This document shows positions 1-8,953 of a DNA stretch of 64,000 nucleotides, piece by piece (the stretch's first letter is position 1; each line of letters opens with the position of its first letter). The translations under genes and the position numbers were made by a program. The stretch is from an uncultured Vibrio sp. (GTDB taxonomy: Bacteria > Pseudomonadota > Gammaproteobacteria > Enterobacterales > Vibrionaceae). Location of the stretch: assembly GCA_947504195.1 (NCBI GenBank), contig CANNGN010000002.1:124001-188000 (forward strand). Direction: 5' to 3'. Under the pieces are notes generated by a model, which did not search any database, was not told the origin of the DNA, and saw only the letters and a program-made list of their open reading frames with translations.

Positions 1-842
1 TCCATAGCTCCCGGCTCTTCTGGGTTCGGGAAGTTCACTGTCGGAAAATGACCATCGGGCTCGCGCTGACTCGCAACAGTATGAAGCTCACATAACCCTT
101 GGTCTTGAATGAGCTGTTCAGCGATATCCGCGCCTACACCATGCATTGGGGTATAAGCGGCTTTAAATGCAGTGGTTCGGTTTTTGTGGGATGAATCACT
201 TAAGACCATCACTTGATAATCTGTGAAGAATTGATCATCGAGCCAGACTAATTGTCCGTTACTTTCCGCTTGGGCTAAATCTGAGAGTGGTATAGGGGCA
301 ACAGACGCTAAATCAATTGCTTTTGCGATTCCACTATCATGAGGTGAGATGATTTGAGCACCATTGTCCCAATAAACTTTAAATCCATTATCTTGTGGCG
401 GATTATGGCTTGCAGTTACAACGACGCCTGCGGCCGTATTAAGATGAGTGATACCAAAAGCGATGGTTGGTGTCGGAGATACTTTGTGACTTAGGTATAC
501 TTTAATCCCTAATGCGAGCATGACTGATGCGGTGTCATAAGCGAATTGCTTTGACAATAAACGTCCGTCATATCCGATAATAATGCCTTGCTCAGCCGCA
601 TTTGGTGTTGATTCGAGTAAATATGTTCCAAGTCCCAGAGCGGTTTCTTGGATGACTAAACGGTTCATTCTATTTGGTCCCGCACCGACTTCACCACGGA
701 GCCCTGCGGTACCAAACTGGAGGCGACTCGAAAAACGTTTTTCTATTTCAGACCAACGTTCTTGATTGATCAGAGACTTCAGTTCCTCTCGAGTGGTTTT
801 ATCCGGATCGCGTTCTAACCATTTCTCTACTTGAGTATTCAT
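1..842 (-). CDS. Phosphoglucomutase/phosphomannomutase family protein (C-terminus beyond window)
   Basis: This is an alpha-D-phosphohexomutase that would interconvert sugar 1- and 6-phosphates in the cytoplasm. The start is the ATG at 842 (MNTQVEKWLERDP). The conserved N-terminal motif FGTAGLRGEVGAGPNRMN is followed by the catalytic phosphoserine loop TASHNP at about residues 142-147 and by the metal-loop region beginning at GYDGR. About 280 residues are present and the remainder lies outside the left edge. The GTAGLRG...NRMN signature is typical of the PGM2-like branch (phosphoglucomutase/phosphopentomutase), so specificity between glucose, mannose and pentose phosphates cannot be fixed. It is divergent from aroG, with a 305-bp promoter region between them. 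Confidence 0.85.
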   Translation of the reverse strand, partial: MNTQVEKWLERDPDKTTREELKSLINQERWSEIEKRFSSRLQFGTAGLRGEVGAGPNRMNRLVIQETALGLGTYLLESTPNAAEQGIIIGYDGRLLSKQFAYDTASVMLALGIKVYLSHKVSPTPTIAFGITHLNTAAGVVVTASHNPPQDNGFKVYWDNGAQIISPHDSGIAKAIDLASVAPIPLSDLAQAESNGQLVWLDDQFFTDYQVMVLSDSSHKNRTTAFKAAYTPMHGVGADIAEQLIQDQGLCELHTVASQREPDGHFPTVNFPNPEEPGAM

Positions 843-960
843 GCTGTGCTTTAGGCCATATATAGGAATAATGTATAGATACTAACGGTAATATTTCAGT
901 CTGATCAAATGTTAAATAGCAATATGGTGACTTTTATGTGACGCAAACGTTTAGCTAGGG

Positions 961-1008
961 TGTAAAATTTTTTGTACATTTCAATTTGTATGTAAAAATA
1001 GCAATACT
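961..1008 (+). promoter_or_regulatory. Tandem TyrR-box-like operators upstream of aroG
   Basis: TGTAAA-N6-TGTACA at 961-978 matches the TyrR box TGTAAA-N6-TTTACA at all but one position. A second, weaker element at 991-1008 (TGTAAA-N6-AATACT) keeps the essential G and C fourteen bases apart. The 30-bp offset is about three helical turns. Strong-plus-weak box pairs are the known arrangement for tyrosine-dependent TyrR hexamer repression in enterobacteria. The rest of the 843-1147 gap is A/T-rich, and I see no convincing -35/-10 pair. Confidence 0.55.
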
Positions 1009-1147
1009 ATTGCCTTTTATTAAAAAAAATGATTGAAAAAATTAGATGTTATCGTTACCTTAGCCACATCATGGTTATGGGCATCGTTTTTTGTTCATAC
1101 TGGAAGTTCAAGATAAAGCAATTGAGTTGTAGAGGAAGAATCCACAA

Positions 1148-2206
1148 ATGTTTAAAAATGATGATGTAAGAATTAAACGTATAAAAGAGCTATTACCACC
1201 AGTTGCTATCTTAGAGAGATTTGCTGCTACAGAAGTATCAGCGTCAACGGTATATAACGCACGTGAAGCAATTCATAACATTTTGACTGATAAAGATGAC
1301 CGTTTGCTTGTCGTTATTGGCCCATGTTCTATTCACGATCCAGAAGCAGCGATTGAATATGGTAAACGTCTAAAAGTATTGCGTGAAGAATTAAGCGATG
1401 ATTTAGAAATCGTGATGCGTGTTTATTTTGAAAAACCTCGTACTACAGTGGGCTGGAAAGGTCTAATTAACGACCCTTACCTAAACGATACGTATAAAAT
1501 CAATGATGGTTTACGTATTGGCCGTAAGCTCCTATTAGATCTAACGGATATGGGGATGCCGACTGCGAGTGAATTCCTAGATATGATCACCCCACAATAT
1601 GTGGCCGATCTTATCAGTTGGGGTGCCATTGGAGCTCGTACCACGGAATCTCAAGTTCACCGTGAACTCTCTTCAGGCCTTTCTTGCCCAGTAGGATTTA
1701 AAAACGGCACTGATGGCAATATTCGCATTGCAACGGATGCTATTCGTTCAGCAAGCGCGTCTCACCATTTCTTATCGGTAACAAAATTTGGTCACTCAGC
1801 GATTGTAGAAACAGCAGGTAACCCTGATTGCCATATTATTTTACGTGGTGGTAAAGAGCCAAACTACAGCGCGAAGCATGTTACAGAAGTAAAAGAGCAA
1901 CTTGAAGGCATTGGTTTACCTCAGAAAGTGATGATCGACTTTAGTCATGCCAATAGTTCAAAGCAGTACGAGCGCCAAATGGTAGTGGCACAAGATTGTG
2001 CTGATCAACTTGCTGCTGGCGAAGATGCTATTTTTGGTGTGATGATCGAGTCTCACTTAGTCGAAGGGCGCCAAGATTTATGTGATGGTGTTGCGGCAAC
2101 TTACGGTCAGTCCATTACTGATGCCTGTATTGGTTGGGAAGATACTGAAAAAGTATTGAGAACGTTAGCAGATGGTGTGAATGCTCGTCGAGCAACCAAA
2201 GCGTAA
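1148..2206 (+). CDS. aroG: 3-deoxy-7-phosphoheptulonate (DAHP) synthase, AroG-type
   Basis: This class I DAHP synthase condenses phosphoenolpyruvate with erythrose 4-phosphate, the first step of the shikimate pathway. The 352 residues match the usual AroF/G/H length (about 350). Visible signatures are VVIGPCSIHD (about residue 55), MRVYFEKPRTTVGWKG, the GARTTESQ.HRELSSGL.CPVGFKNGTDG block, LRGG and DFSHANS near the C-terminus. A good Shine-Dalgarno (GAGGAAG) precedes the ATG. The gene stands alone, with a terminator just after the stop and TyrR-like boxes upstream, which implies aromatic amino acid control. Which amino acid gives feedback inhibition cannot be read with certainty; overall similarity suggests AroG. 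Confidence 0.93.
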   Translation: MFKNDDVRIKRIKELLPPVAILERFAATEVSASTVYNAREAIHNILTDKDDRLLVVIGPCSIHDPEAAIEYGKRLKVLREELSDDLEIVMRVYFEKPRTTVGWKGLINDPYLNDTYKINDGLRIGRKLLLDLTDMGMPTASEFLDMITPQYVADLISWGAIGARTTESQVHRELSSGLSCPVGFKNGTDGNIRIATDAIRSASASHHFLSVTKFGHSAIVETAGNPDCHIILRGGKEPNYSAKHVTEVKEQLEGIGLPQKVMIDFSHANSSKQYERQMVVAQDCADQLAAGEDAIFGVMIESHLVEGRQDLCDGVAATYGQSITDACIGWEDTEKVLRTLADGVNARRATKA

Positions 2207-2235
2207 TTTTTCAAGCACCAAAAACCAAAATATAC

Positions 2236-2264
2236 ATAAAACCCTCGCAGTGTGAGGGTTTTTT
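2236..2264. terminator. Bidirectional Rho-independent terminator between aroG and the MATE gene
   Basis: The stem AAAACCCTC / GAGGGTTTT (2238-2246 with 2254-2262) has a 7-nt loop. T-runs lie on the plus side and A-runs on the other, so it can serve both convergent genes. Confidence 0.85.
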
Positions 2265-2279
2265 GCGTTAGAAGGCGTA

Positions 2280-3590
2280 TTAGGCTGGTATGCTCTTCAA
2301 GGCTCGTTGGTAGATAATCCAAGCAACGATTCCTGCCATTACATTGCCAAAGAAAGCGCCGTAGAATAGCCCCTGAATTCCAAAGAGTTTTGCTCCTATC
2401 CATAAACATGGGAGGAAAAAGACAAATAAACGCAGTGCTGAAACGGTTAGAGCTGTATAAGGTCGACCAATAGCATTGCACGCCGAAACAAGTAGGATAC
2501 AAATCCCGAGAAAGCCGAGGCTAAAGGGAACTAACGTTAGGTGCCAAGTCAATATCGATTGAACTTTGATATCACTCGTCATTAAGGCTGTCATTGGTGA
2601 AATCATGGCAAGAGTGATCAATGCAAGCGCGGTTTGATAGATCAGAATCGATTTTGCTGCGATGGCGACGAGTTGACGTATTTCACCAATGTTGCCTTCA
2701 CCTAGTCGCCTTCCTATCATTGGTGGCATTGACATTGTTAAAGCTAATACTGGCACAATAGCAAAAAATTCAAAGCGAATAGCAACAGCCCACGCGGCAA
2801 CCGCAGCAGCTCCAAAGCTGGCGAGTAGTTTTGTCGCTAACACCGCAGATAGAGGAGGAAAGAGCTGGCTAATCATGGCGGGTCCCATAATATGGAATAT
2901 AGAACTGAGGCTACGACGTAAATTTAACCCCTTCCAGTCAAAAACCATCCAGCGGTTGGTGACCACTCTGGGAGCGACGATTACAATTCCGAGCCCGAAT
3001 GAGATAATTGTCGCCCATGCCGCACCTTGAATTCCCAAGTCAAAATAGAATATAAAAATGGGGTCTAAGGCAATGTTTAGAACACTAGTCACAACCATCA
3101 TGCTACCTGGAAGTACAGTATTTCCGTTGGAGCGACAGACACTGTATAAGAAATATAAAATCGACCCTAACCAAGCTCCCGCTAACCAAATGATCCAATA
3201 ACTGTCGATTATCGCGTAGAGATTTTGTGGTGCATCGAGCATCGAAAGCAGGATATTCCTGAATAAATAGATGAGCAATGCGATCACACCGATGCTGAAT
3301 GTTCCCAAAGTTAGTATTAGAGCTCCAAGCTGCTGCGCATACTGGTTTTTTTTCTCACCAATGGCTTTGGATATGACAGATGTGGTTGCAATACCTAGCC
3401 CTACCTGAATACCAATAATGATCATTTGCATAGGCATGGTGAAGCCTTGAGCAGCAAGTGGTAAAACACCAAGTTGGCCGATAAATGCACTGTCGACTAA
3501 TTGAAAGCTCATTAAAGACAGTACGCCAAATACCATTGGCCAAGTTGTGTGTACGAGTTGACGTGAAAGAGAAGTAGTTTGTGACTGCAT
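2280..3590 (-). CDS. MATE family multidrug/toxin efflux transporter
   Basis: This 436-residue integral membrane protein has about 12 hydrophobic segments, the size and layout of the MATE (MatE) family. The N-terminal half holds PMVFGVLSLMSFQLVDSAFIGQLG, a typical first MATE helix, with repeat-like positions in the second half (GPAMISQLFPPLSAVLATKL). It would export drugs or metabolites in exchange for Na+ or H+. The ATG at 3590 has only a weak ribosome site. It is convergent with aroG and shares its terminator. The substrate is not deducible. Confidence 0.87.
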   Translation of the reverse strand: MQSQTTSLSRQLVHTTWPMVFGVLSLMSFQLVDSAFIGQLGVLPLAAQGFTMPMQMIIIGIQVGLGIATTSVISKAIGEKKNQYAQQLGALILTLGTFSIGVIALLIYLFRNILLSMLDAPQNLYAIIDSYWIIWLAGAWLGSILYFLYSVCRSNGNTVLPGSMMVVTSVLNIALDPIFIFYFDLGIQGAAWATIISFGLGIVIVAPRVVTNRWMVFDWKGLNLRRSLSSIFHIMGPAMISQLFPPLSAVLATKLLASFGAAAVAAWAVAIRFEFFAIVPVLALTMSMPPMIGRRLGEGNIGEIRQLVAIAAKSILIYQTALALITLAMISPMTALMTSDIKVQSILTWHLTLVPFSLGFLGICILLVSACNAIGRPYTALTVSALRLFVFFLPCLWIGAKLFGIQGLFYGAFFGNVMAGIVAWIIYQRALKSIPA

Positions 3591-3820
3591 GGGTTGCCAA
3601 ATTAGGTGATCGAGTTCGAAAGTGAGCTGCGAATAGAACTATAGCATATTCGCGAACCGAATCGATTTCGCTATTTTGGCTTAGTTAAGTAGAGAAACTA
3701 TTCCCTATTGGCTATTTTTTGTTCACTCAGTAGCCATTCGGCGCGAAATCACTAAAATTTCAACAAATTACATTTACACTGATAATATAAATTGAGATTG
3801 GTTCTCTGGAGAGGTGGATT

Positions 3821-6181
3821 ATGACGAGTAGACGATTAGAAGCAGAACAGTTGTATCGCAGTATGCCGTTTGAACAGTTAGCTTATAAATCGACAAAGGA
3901 ATTGCCACCAATTGATGAGATCGTTGGACAAGAACGTGCTCAAAAAGCGGTTGAGTTTGCGATGTCTATCAAGGAGAAAGGATACAATATATATGCAATT
4001 GGGCGTAATGGTTTGGGTAAGCGAACCATGGTATTACGTTATTTAAATAGGCATAAACATGATCCAAACGATCTGTTTGATTGGTGCTATGTTTCTAACT
4101 TTGAAGATATCCGAACGCCTAAGATACTAAGGCTGCCGCCAGGAGTCGGGAAGTGCCTTCGTGATGATATCGAAGCATTAATGACGAAGTTGGTGACTGC
4201 TATACCTTTGGCATTTGATAATGAACTGTATATTACTCGAGCCGATAAGCTAAAAAATGATCTTGCGGTTAAACAACAAACCGCTCTAGAGTCGATCAGT
4301 AAAAAAGCGGAAGAGCGTGGTGTCAGTTTGGCGATGACGCCACAAGGTGATTATCAGTTTATCGCGTTAAATGGTGAAGAGCCTCATACCGAAGAAACAT
4401 TCAATGCGTTATCAGAGAAAGAGCAAGATAGGCTAGGTGATACCATTGACGAGCTTGAGGTTGTGTTACGAACCATGGTTCGAGATCTTACCGAGTTGGA
4501 CGATACATTTAGTGAGAAAATTACAAAGCTAAATGAAAATGTCACTCTTGATGTCATTAACCATATTATTAAGCGTCTTAAAAAACAGTATTCCGAATAT
4601 TCCGAAGTTAAGACCTACCTTGGAGATTTGAAGAAAGATCTTCTTCAGAATTACGATTTATTTCTAGATGATGTCAATGAACAAGGCGAGCTTGCGACCG
4701 CGTCTATGGATAAAAAATTGCCGCGTCGTTATAAAATTAATGTGCTTATCAATCACAAAAAAGGCGAGTTTCCAATAGTCGTTGAGGACAACCCGAATTA
4801 TCACACCTTATTCGGTAGCATTGAGACGGCAACATACAAAGGCACCGTATTTACCGATCTCTCTCTGATACGCCCAGGAAGTCTGCACAAAGCCAATGGT
4901 GGCGTCCTGCTAATTGACGCGGTAAAAGTATTGGAGCGCCCTTATGTATGGGACGGATTAAAAAGAACGCTACGTTCCCGTCAAATTAGCTTAACGTCTC
5001 TAGAGAAAGAAGTAACGCTATCTGGCGCTGTTTCTCTCGATCCTGAACCGATTCCATTGGATGTAAAAATAATTCTTTTTGGTGACTATCATACCTATCA
5101 ATTACTCACCAATTACGATCCTGAGTTTAGTGAGCTGTTTAGGGTAACGGCGGATTTTGAAGATGAGATGCCTCGTCATGAAGAGTCTGAACTTCAATAC
5201 GCGCGTTTTATTTCCAGTTTTGTCCATGATAACGGTTTGTTGCATTGTGATCGCAAAGCCATCGCTCGCATCGTCGAACACAGTTCTCGTTTAGCCGGTG
5301 ATCAAAATAAGTTGTCTCTTCATTCGGCAAACATCGCCAATTTATTACGTGAATCAAACTATGTCGCGCGCCAAGCAAATTCGACAATGATTCGTCTTGG
5401 TCATATTGACGAAGCGCTGCATAACCAAGAGTTGCGCGTGAATCGTATGCAACACAACGTGATGGAATCATTTATCAACGGGACGACATTGATCGAAACT
5501 GATGGCAGTGCTGTTGGTCAAGTCAATGCATTGTCTGTGCTGCAAACGACTGATCATGCTTTTGGTATTCCAAATCGTATAACGGCGTCAACGTCATATG
5601 GCGATGGTGATATTATTGATATTGAGCGCAGCGTCGAATTGGGAGGCAGTATTCACTCTAAAGGCGTTATGATTCTTTCCGCTTATCTCAATTCGGTATT
5701 TGGTAAAACCGCGAGAGTGCCGCTGAATACAACGATTACCTTTGAACAATCCTATGGTGGAGTGGATGGGGATAGCGCGAGCATGGCGGAGTTCTGTGCG
5801 ATTGTGTCGGCGTTTTCCAAGCAACCGAATCGGCAAGATATTGCGATAACCGGATCAATGAATCAATTTGGTGAAGCGCAACCGATAGGTGGTGTAAATG
5901 AGAAAATTGAAGGCTTCTTTGATGTATGTGTGATCAAGGGGCGTCATTCTGCACAGGGGGTCATCATTCCTCGTTCAAATAGTCACAACTTAATGTTACG
6001 TGATGACATCGTAAAAGCAGTACATAAGAATGAGTTTCACATTTGGGCAATCGATCATGTCACGGAGGCGATAGAACTGTTTACTGGCAAGGTCGCTGGC
6101 CAGTCGAATGGTGATGGAAGCTACCCCGTTGATTCGGTATACGGAACGGCGCAAGCTAAATTAAACTCGCTACGTAAATAA
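3821..6181 (+). CDS. Lon-like (S16) protease with AAA-like domain
   Basis: This large cytoplasmic protein of the Lon/LonB-like family has 786 residues. An N-terminal AAA-type segment holds a P-loop-like GRNGLGKRT (about residues 63-71) and a Walker-B-like GGVLLIDAVKVL. A helical middle region follows, then a C-terminal Lon proteolytic domain. The catalytic dyad is visible: Ser652 in DGDSAS and Lys695 in GGVNEKIEGF, 43 residues apart exactly as in E. coli Lon (S679/K722). The P-loop has Arg where Ser/Thr is normal, and Walker B reads DA rather than DE, so ATPase activity is uncertain. A GAGAGG ribosome site precedes the ATG. It appears monocistronic, closed by a terminator. It is distinct from the housekeeping Lon. 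Confidence 0.88.
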   Translation: MTSRRLEAEQLYRSMPFEQLAYKSTKELPPIDEIVGQERAQKAVEFAMSIKEKGYNIYAIGRNGLGKRTMVLRYLNRHKHDPNDLFDWCYVSNFEDIRTPKILRLPPGVGKCLRDDIEALMTKLVTAIPLAFDNELYITRADKLKNDLAVKQQTALESISKKAEERGVSLAMTPQGDYQFIALNGEEPHTEETFNALSEKEQDRLGDTIDELEVVLRTMVRDLTELDDTFSEKITKLNENVTLDVINHIIKRLKKQYSEYSEVKTYLGDLKKDLLQNYDLFLDDVNEQGELATASMDKKLPRRYKINVLINHKKGEFPIVVEDNPNYHTLFGSIETATYKGTVFTDLSLIRPGSLHKANGGVLLIDAVKVLERPYVWDGLKRTLRSRQISLTSLEKEVTLSGAVSLDPEPIPLDVKIILFGDYHTYQLLTNYDPEFSELFRVTADFEDEMPRHEESELQYARFISSFVHDNGLLHCDRKAIARIVEHSSRLAGDQNKLSLHSANIANLLRESNYVARQANSTMIRLGHIDEALHNQELRVNRMQHNVMESFINGTTLIETDGSAVGQVNALSVLQTTDHAFGIPNRITASTSYGDGDIIDIERSVELGGSIHSKGVMILSAYLNSVFGKTARVPLNTTITFEQSYGGVDGDSASMAEFCAIVSAFSKQPNRQDIAITGSMNQFGEAQPIGGVNEKIEGFFDVCVIKGRHSAQGVIIPRSNSHNLMLRDDIVKAVHKNEFHIWAIDHVTEAIELFTGKVAGQSNGDGSYPVDSVYGTAQAKLNSLRK

Positions 6182-6198
6182 CCTGTGATTTTGAACGT

Positions 6199-6234
6199 AA
6201 ATAAACGGCATCCATTAGGGTGCCGTTTATTTAT
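6199..6234. terminator. Rho-independent terminator after the Lon-like gene
   Basis: A perfect 12-bp stem, AAATAAACGGCA / TGCCGTTTATTT (6199-6210 with 6221-6232), has a 10-nt loop. The A/T-rich flanks let it act in both directions. Confidence 0.8.
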
Positions 6235-6305
6235 GGTTAGATAGATAAATAGCGAATAAATAATTGATATAGAAATTAATTATCTACTTACTCTTATTTA
6301 GACGC

Positions 6306-6704
6306 TTACATACCTATTTTATTGGGTTTGTAATCATTTAAGCTATCTTCATAGCCCATTTTTATTAACCTTTGAGTTGGTTGCGGCGGGGATTTTCGCT
6401 CAAGCTGAGGTGAAATAGTTGACCCATTCCATTCATAGTGAAACAGTCCTTCGCCGGTTTCAAAATATATATTTGAGCCGTCAAACTTGAACTTGGACGC
6501 GACTAAATGATCGTTACGTAGAACTCGTGATGATGAAAATGTCAGAATTTCCTGGCGATTCTTAGGGACTTGCACCTCAACCCAACGTCCATATATGATT
6601 GATGGATCAGCTGGAGTATGCAAAGTTTTATATAAAATCACGCCGCTTATTGAAAGCATCACCAAGCCTAATAGCATTAATAGTTTTTTCAATCGATTTA
6701 CCAC
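6306..6704 (-). CDS. Small membrane-anchored protein of unknown function (DUF2850-like)
   Basis: This is a protein of about 132 residues. One N-terminal hydrophobic segment (LLMLLGLVMLSISGVILY) follows a KK-containing start, giving a signal anchor with the rest in the periplasm. The soluble part contains YGRWVEVQVP...EILTFSS...FETGEGLFHYEWNG. It resembles the Vibrio-restricted DUF2850 family by length and by the YGxWVE / F.YxW pattern, but I cannot confirm this. The longest frame begins with GTG at 6704 and lacks a clear ribosome site, so a start a few codons further in is possible. No operon partner is visible. Confidence 0.6.
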   Translation of the reverse strand: MVNRLKKLLMLLGLVMLSISGVILYKTLHTPADPSIIYGRWVEVQVPKNRQEILTFSSSRVLRNDHLVASKFKFDGSNIYFETGEGLFHYEWNGSTISPQLERKSPPQPTQRLIKMGYEDSLNDYKPNKIGM

Positions 6705-6914
6705 TTATTTATCGAGGATCTATATTAGTTCAGCAGACAATCTTCAAGTCGGCAAGTAATTGGTGAAATAAACGATTATATGTCTATCGTTTTCGTTGAG
6801 CGTATTATTCTCAATATATTATGGTGTGGCTATTGTGAATCAAAGGTGAATGAGTTAAAACATGCTGCCAAAATAAGCGTGTGAATAGCGGTTATGCTAA
6901 CAAGGATGAGAAAA

Positions 6915-7196
6915 ATGATTAAAGAAAATGTGTATTTTGAAGGTAATGTTAAGTCACTGGCTTTTGAACAGAATGGCGCGACGTCATCTGTCGGGGTTAT
7001 GGATAAGGGGGAGTATACGTTTGGTACAGCCGCACCAGAGCGTATGTCTGTCATTTCGGGAGCATTAACAATTAAACGTGTTGGTGATAGCGAGTGGACG
7101 ACATTTTCTTCAGGTGAGAGCTTTGACGTGATTGGTGATTCATCATTTGATCTTAAGGTCGAGATCCCAACAGCGTATCTATGCGAGTATTTATAA
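6915..7196 (+). CDS. ppnP: Pyrimidine/purine nucleoside phosphorylase PpnP (YaiE/DUF1255)
   Basis: This small cupin enzyme (93 residues; E. coli PpnP has 94) cleaves nucleosides with phosphate to bases and pentose 1-phosphate. It shows the family pattern FEGNVKSLAF...SVGVMDKGEYTFGTAAPERMSVISGALTI and a C-terminal FDVIGDSSFDLKVEIPTAYLCEYL. The ATG at 6915 is preferred over an upstream in-frame ATG at 6894 because AAGGATG sits 7-8 bases before it and the protein then begins as family members do (MIKENVYFEGNVKSL). It is monocistronic, followed by a strong terminator. Confidence 0.9.
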   Translation: MIKENVYFEGNVKSLAFEQNGATSSVGVMDKGEYTFGTAAPERMSVISGALTIKRVGDSEWTTFSSGESFDVIGDSSFDLKVEIPTAYLCEYL

Positions 7197-7242
7197 ACAC
7201 CTTTTTATGGGTTTTTATAGCAGATCGGTTTAGGCGAAGAAA

Positions 7243-7277
7243 AAAGAGAGGCTATATCCATTGGATAGCCTCTTTTT
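7243..7277. terminator. Bidirectional terminator between ppnP and the DUF3612-type regulator
   Basis: The stem AGAGGCTAT / ATAGCCTCT is extended by an A-run on the left and a T-run on the right. It lies between two convergent genes. Confidence 0.85.
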
Positions 7278-7283
7278 TTAAAC

Positions 7284-8798
7284 TTATTTATCTTGTTCGT
7301 AACAACTCGGTTGGCGAGGACATACGTTTCCTCGGGAACAAATTAAACGAGCTTGATTGACCAAGCCTCGTTCTATCCAATTGATATTTAAAATTTTCCC
7401 GACAGTGACTAAGTCTTTCTGAATGGAAGATGGAACGGTTGTTGATCCGCCATTAAGCGCACAGGATTGTTTTAACTGTTCTGCAACCGAAGATGAATCC
7501 CACCCTTGAGCATCTATGGCTGGATTGAGATCAATCCCAGCACATAGCACTCGATTGTTTCCCGCGGCATCAGAAACGTTTAATGACTCGCAGCAGTAGA
7601 TTCTAGGTTTGCCATCGACTTCTAAAATAGAAATTTGAGCTGAACTTGTTGGTTGTGGTTGAGACAGTTGGCGAAATACAGCCCAATGTTGGCAAGGATC
7701 ATTTACCGTTCTCATATTTCCCCACGGTAAAGGAATCCCATTGCCACGATAGACGGCTTTTAACTTTCCTTGGCCATAGGCATCAAAATAATGCCAGTGT
7801 GGGTATGGAGAGACAGAGGTCATTCTCCGCATGGCAACAGAAGGTGAGACCCCAACTTTTTTGTGAACATTAATATCATAGCTATGACGGTCGAGTAACT
7901 GTCTAAAAGGAACTTTGGGGCACAATAAAGCTCCGGCAAAAAAACTCGATTCAAAATCACGCCAAGCTTTCAATATATCTTGAGATTTCAGGTTGTAGGC
8001 CGAAGAATTATCTGCGTGTAGCTCATCATGATGACTATGACCAATAGAAAGGATGGTGTGGAATTCATCGATGTTATGTAAGATCGCATGTCCAATATAT
8101 ACCGCTAAGTCGTATTTTAGTCGCGTAGGGTATTGCAACATAATTTTGTTTACATAGATGCATTTAGGTGGTTCAAAATAGGATGTAACCAACTGCTTTG
8201 CAGATACACCAAGCAGGTTGGTTGTTGATTCGGGAGCTTTATCGAACCATTTGATGCTGATCCCCTGACTCTTAGCCATTGCTTGTAGATCTTCGACCGA
8301 TAAATTTAAGCGTTTGAGTCCTATTTCTTCTGCTGCTCGCTCTAAATCGGGGAAGTGATTTTGTAGGTTTTCCTGGTGGGCTCGAATCAAAAGCTGGGCA
8401 AACTGTTTCCCCGTTACGCCGGTTTGTGACAGCATTTCTGGGATGGCTATCTGCAATATGTCATTTGAGAACAGAAAACTCGGCTCTAGGGCAATACCAT
8501 TAATCCCACCTCGGCTCCCTTTATCCGGAGTGATGTCATTGTTTTCAGGTTCGTCATCTAAAAACCATTTTGGAGACTTTTGAAACACTTGGGCGACGAC
8601 TTCTAACATCTCAACACTTGGAACTCGTTTTCCACGTTCTATCATCGATAAATAAGAGACCGAAGGTGCATATTCCGCATTGATACGGACGCATCGTGTG
8701 GAAAGATCTTCCATCGTGAGATGGTTTCGCTTACGTAGATTGCGAATTTTTGTTCCTAAAAAGTGAGACTGTCTGATTAAGCTTTTAGATATCGCCAT
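7284..8798 (-). CDS. XRE-type transcription factor with degenerate IrrE-like and DUF3612-like domains
   Basis: This 504-residue regulator has an N-terminal Cro/C1 helix-turn-helix (about residues 11-75: LGTKIRNLRKRNHLTMEDLS...PSVSYLSMIERGKRVPSVEML). A central segment looks like an ImmA/IrrE peptidase domain, but the zinc motif is reduced to GHAILHN, without the catalytic Glu of HExxH. The C-terminal domain ends with a cysteine cluster, CSRGNVCPRQPSC. The layout is that of the RamB/ScfR and Vibrio DUF3612 regulators, which control acetate, glyoxylate or short-chain acyl-CoA metabolism in other bacteria. It is divergent from the gene at 8954 across a promoter region with inverted repeats, suggesting autoregulation. 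Confidence 0.8.
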   Translation of the reverse strand: MAISKSLIRQSHFLGTKIRNLRKRNHLTMEDLSTRCVRINAEYAPSVSYLSMIERGKRVPSVEMLEVVAQVFQKSPKWFLDDEPENNDITPDKGSRGGINGIALEPSFLFSNDILQIAIPEMLSQTGVTGKQFAQLLIRAHQENLQNHFPDLERAAEEIGLKRLNLSVEDLQAMAKSQGISIKWFDKAPESTTNLLGVSAKQLVTSYFEPPKCIYVNKIMLQYPTRLKYDLAVYIGHAILHNIDEFHTILSIGHSHHDELHADNSSAYNLKSQDILKAWRDFESSFFAGALLCPKVPFRQLLDRHSYDINVHKKVGVSPSVAMRRMTSVSPYPHWHYFDAYGQGKLKAVYRGNGIPLPWGNMRTVNDPCQHWAVFRQLSQPQPTSSAQISILEVDGKPRIYCCESLNVSDAAGNNRVLCAGIDLNPAIDAQGWDSSSVAEQLKQSCALNGGSTTVPSSIQKDLVTVGKILNINWIERGLVNQARLICSRGNVCPRQPSCYEQDK

Positions 8799-8803
8799 TT
8801 GTA

Positions 8804-8920
8804 AAATTCACATTGTAAAATTTTTGTTGTGAAATTGTACATTAAATTCGTGTAGCTTAAATAGTAAGCCAATTCACAAAGCGGTGAGACATCACTTTAA
8901 ATCATTTGAATTTGTGAATT
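8804..8920. promoter_or_regulatory. Divergent promoter region with inverted repeats (candidate operator)
   Basis: AATTCACAAA at 8871-8880 is the exact reverse complement of TTTGTGAATT at 8911-8920. Related sequences AAATTCACATTGT (8804-8816) and TTGTGAAATTGTACA (8827-8841) sit just upstream of the regulator start. Four related half-sites in a 150-bp divergent promoter are what an autoregulated HTH repressor would use. This is inference from the repeats alone. Confidence 0.4.
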
Positions 8921-8953
8921 AGCAAACAATTTTGTCTAAGAGAGGGCGTGCAC

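Noticed and set aside
2107..2502. 131-codon minus-strand frame spanning aroG and MATE 3' ends
   Set aside because: It lies in another frame over two well-supported genes and their shared terminator.
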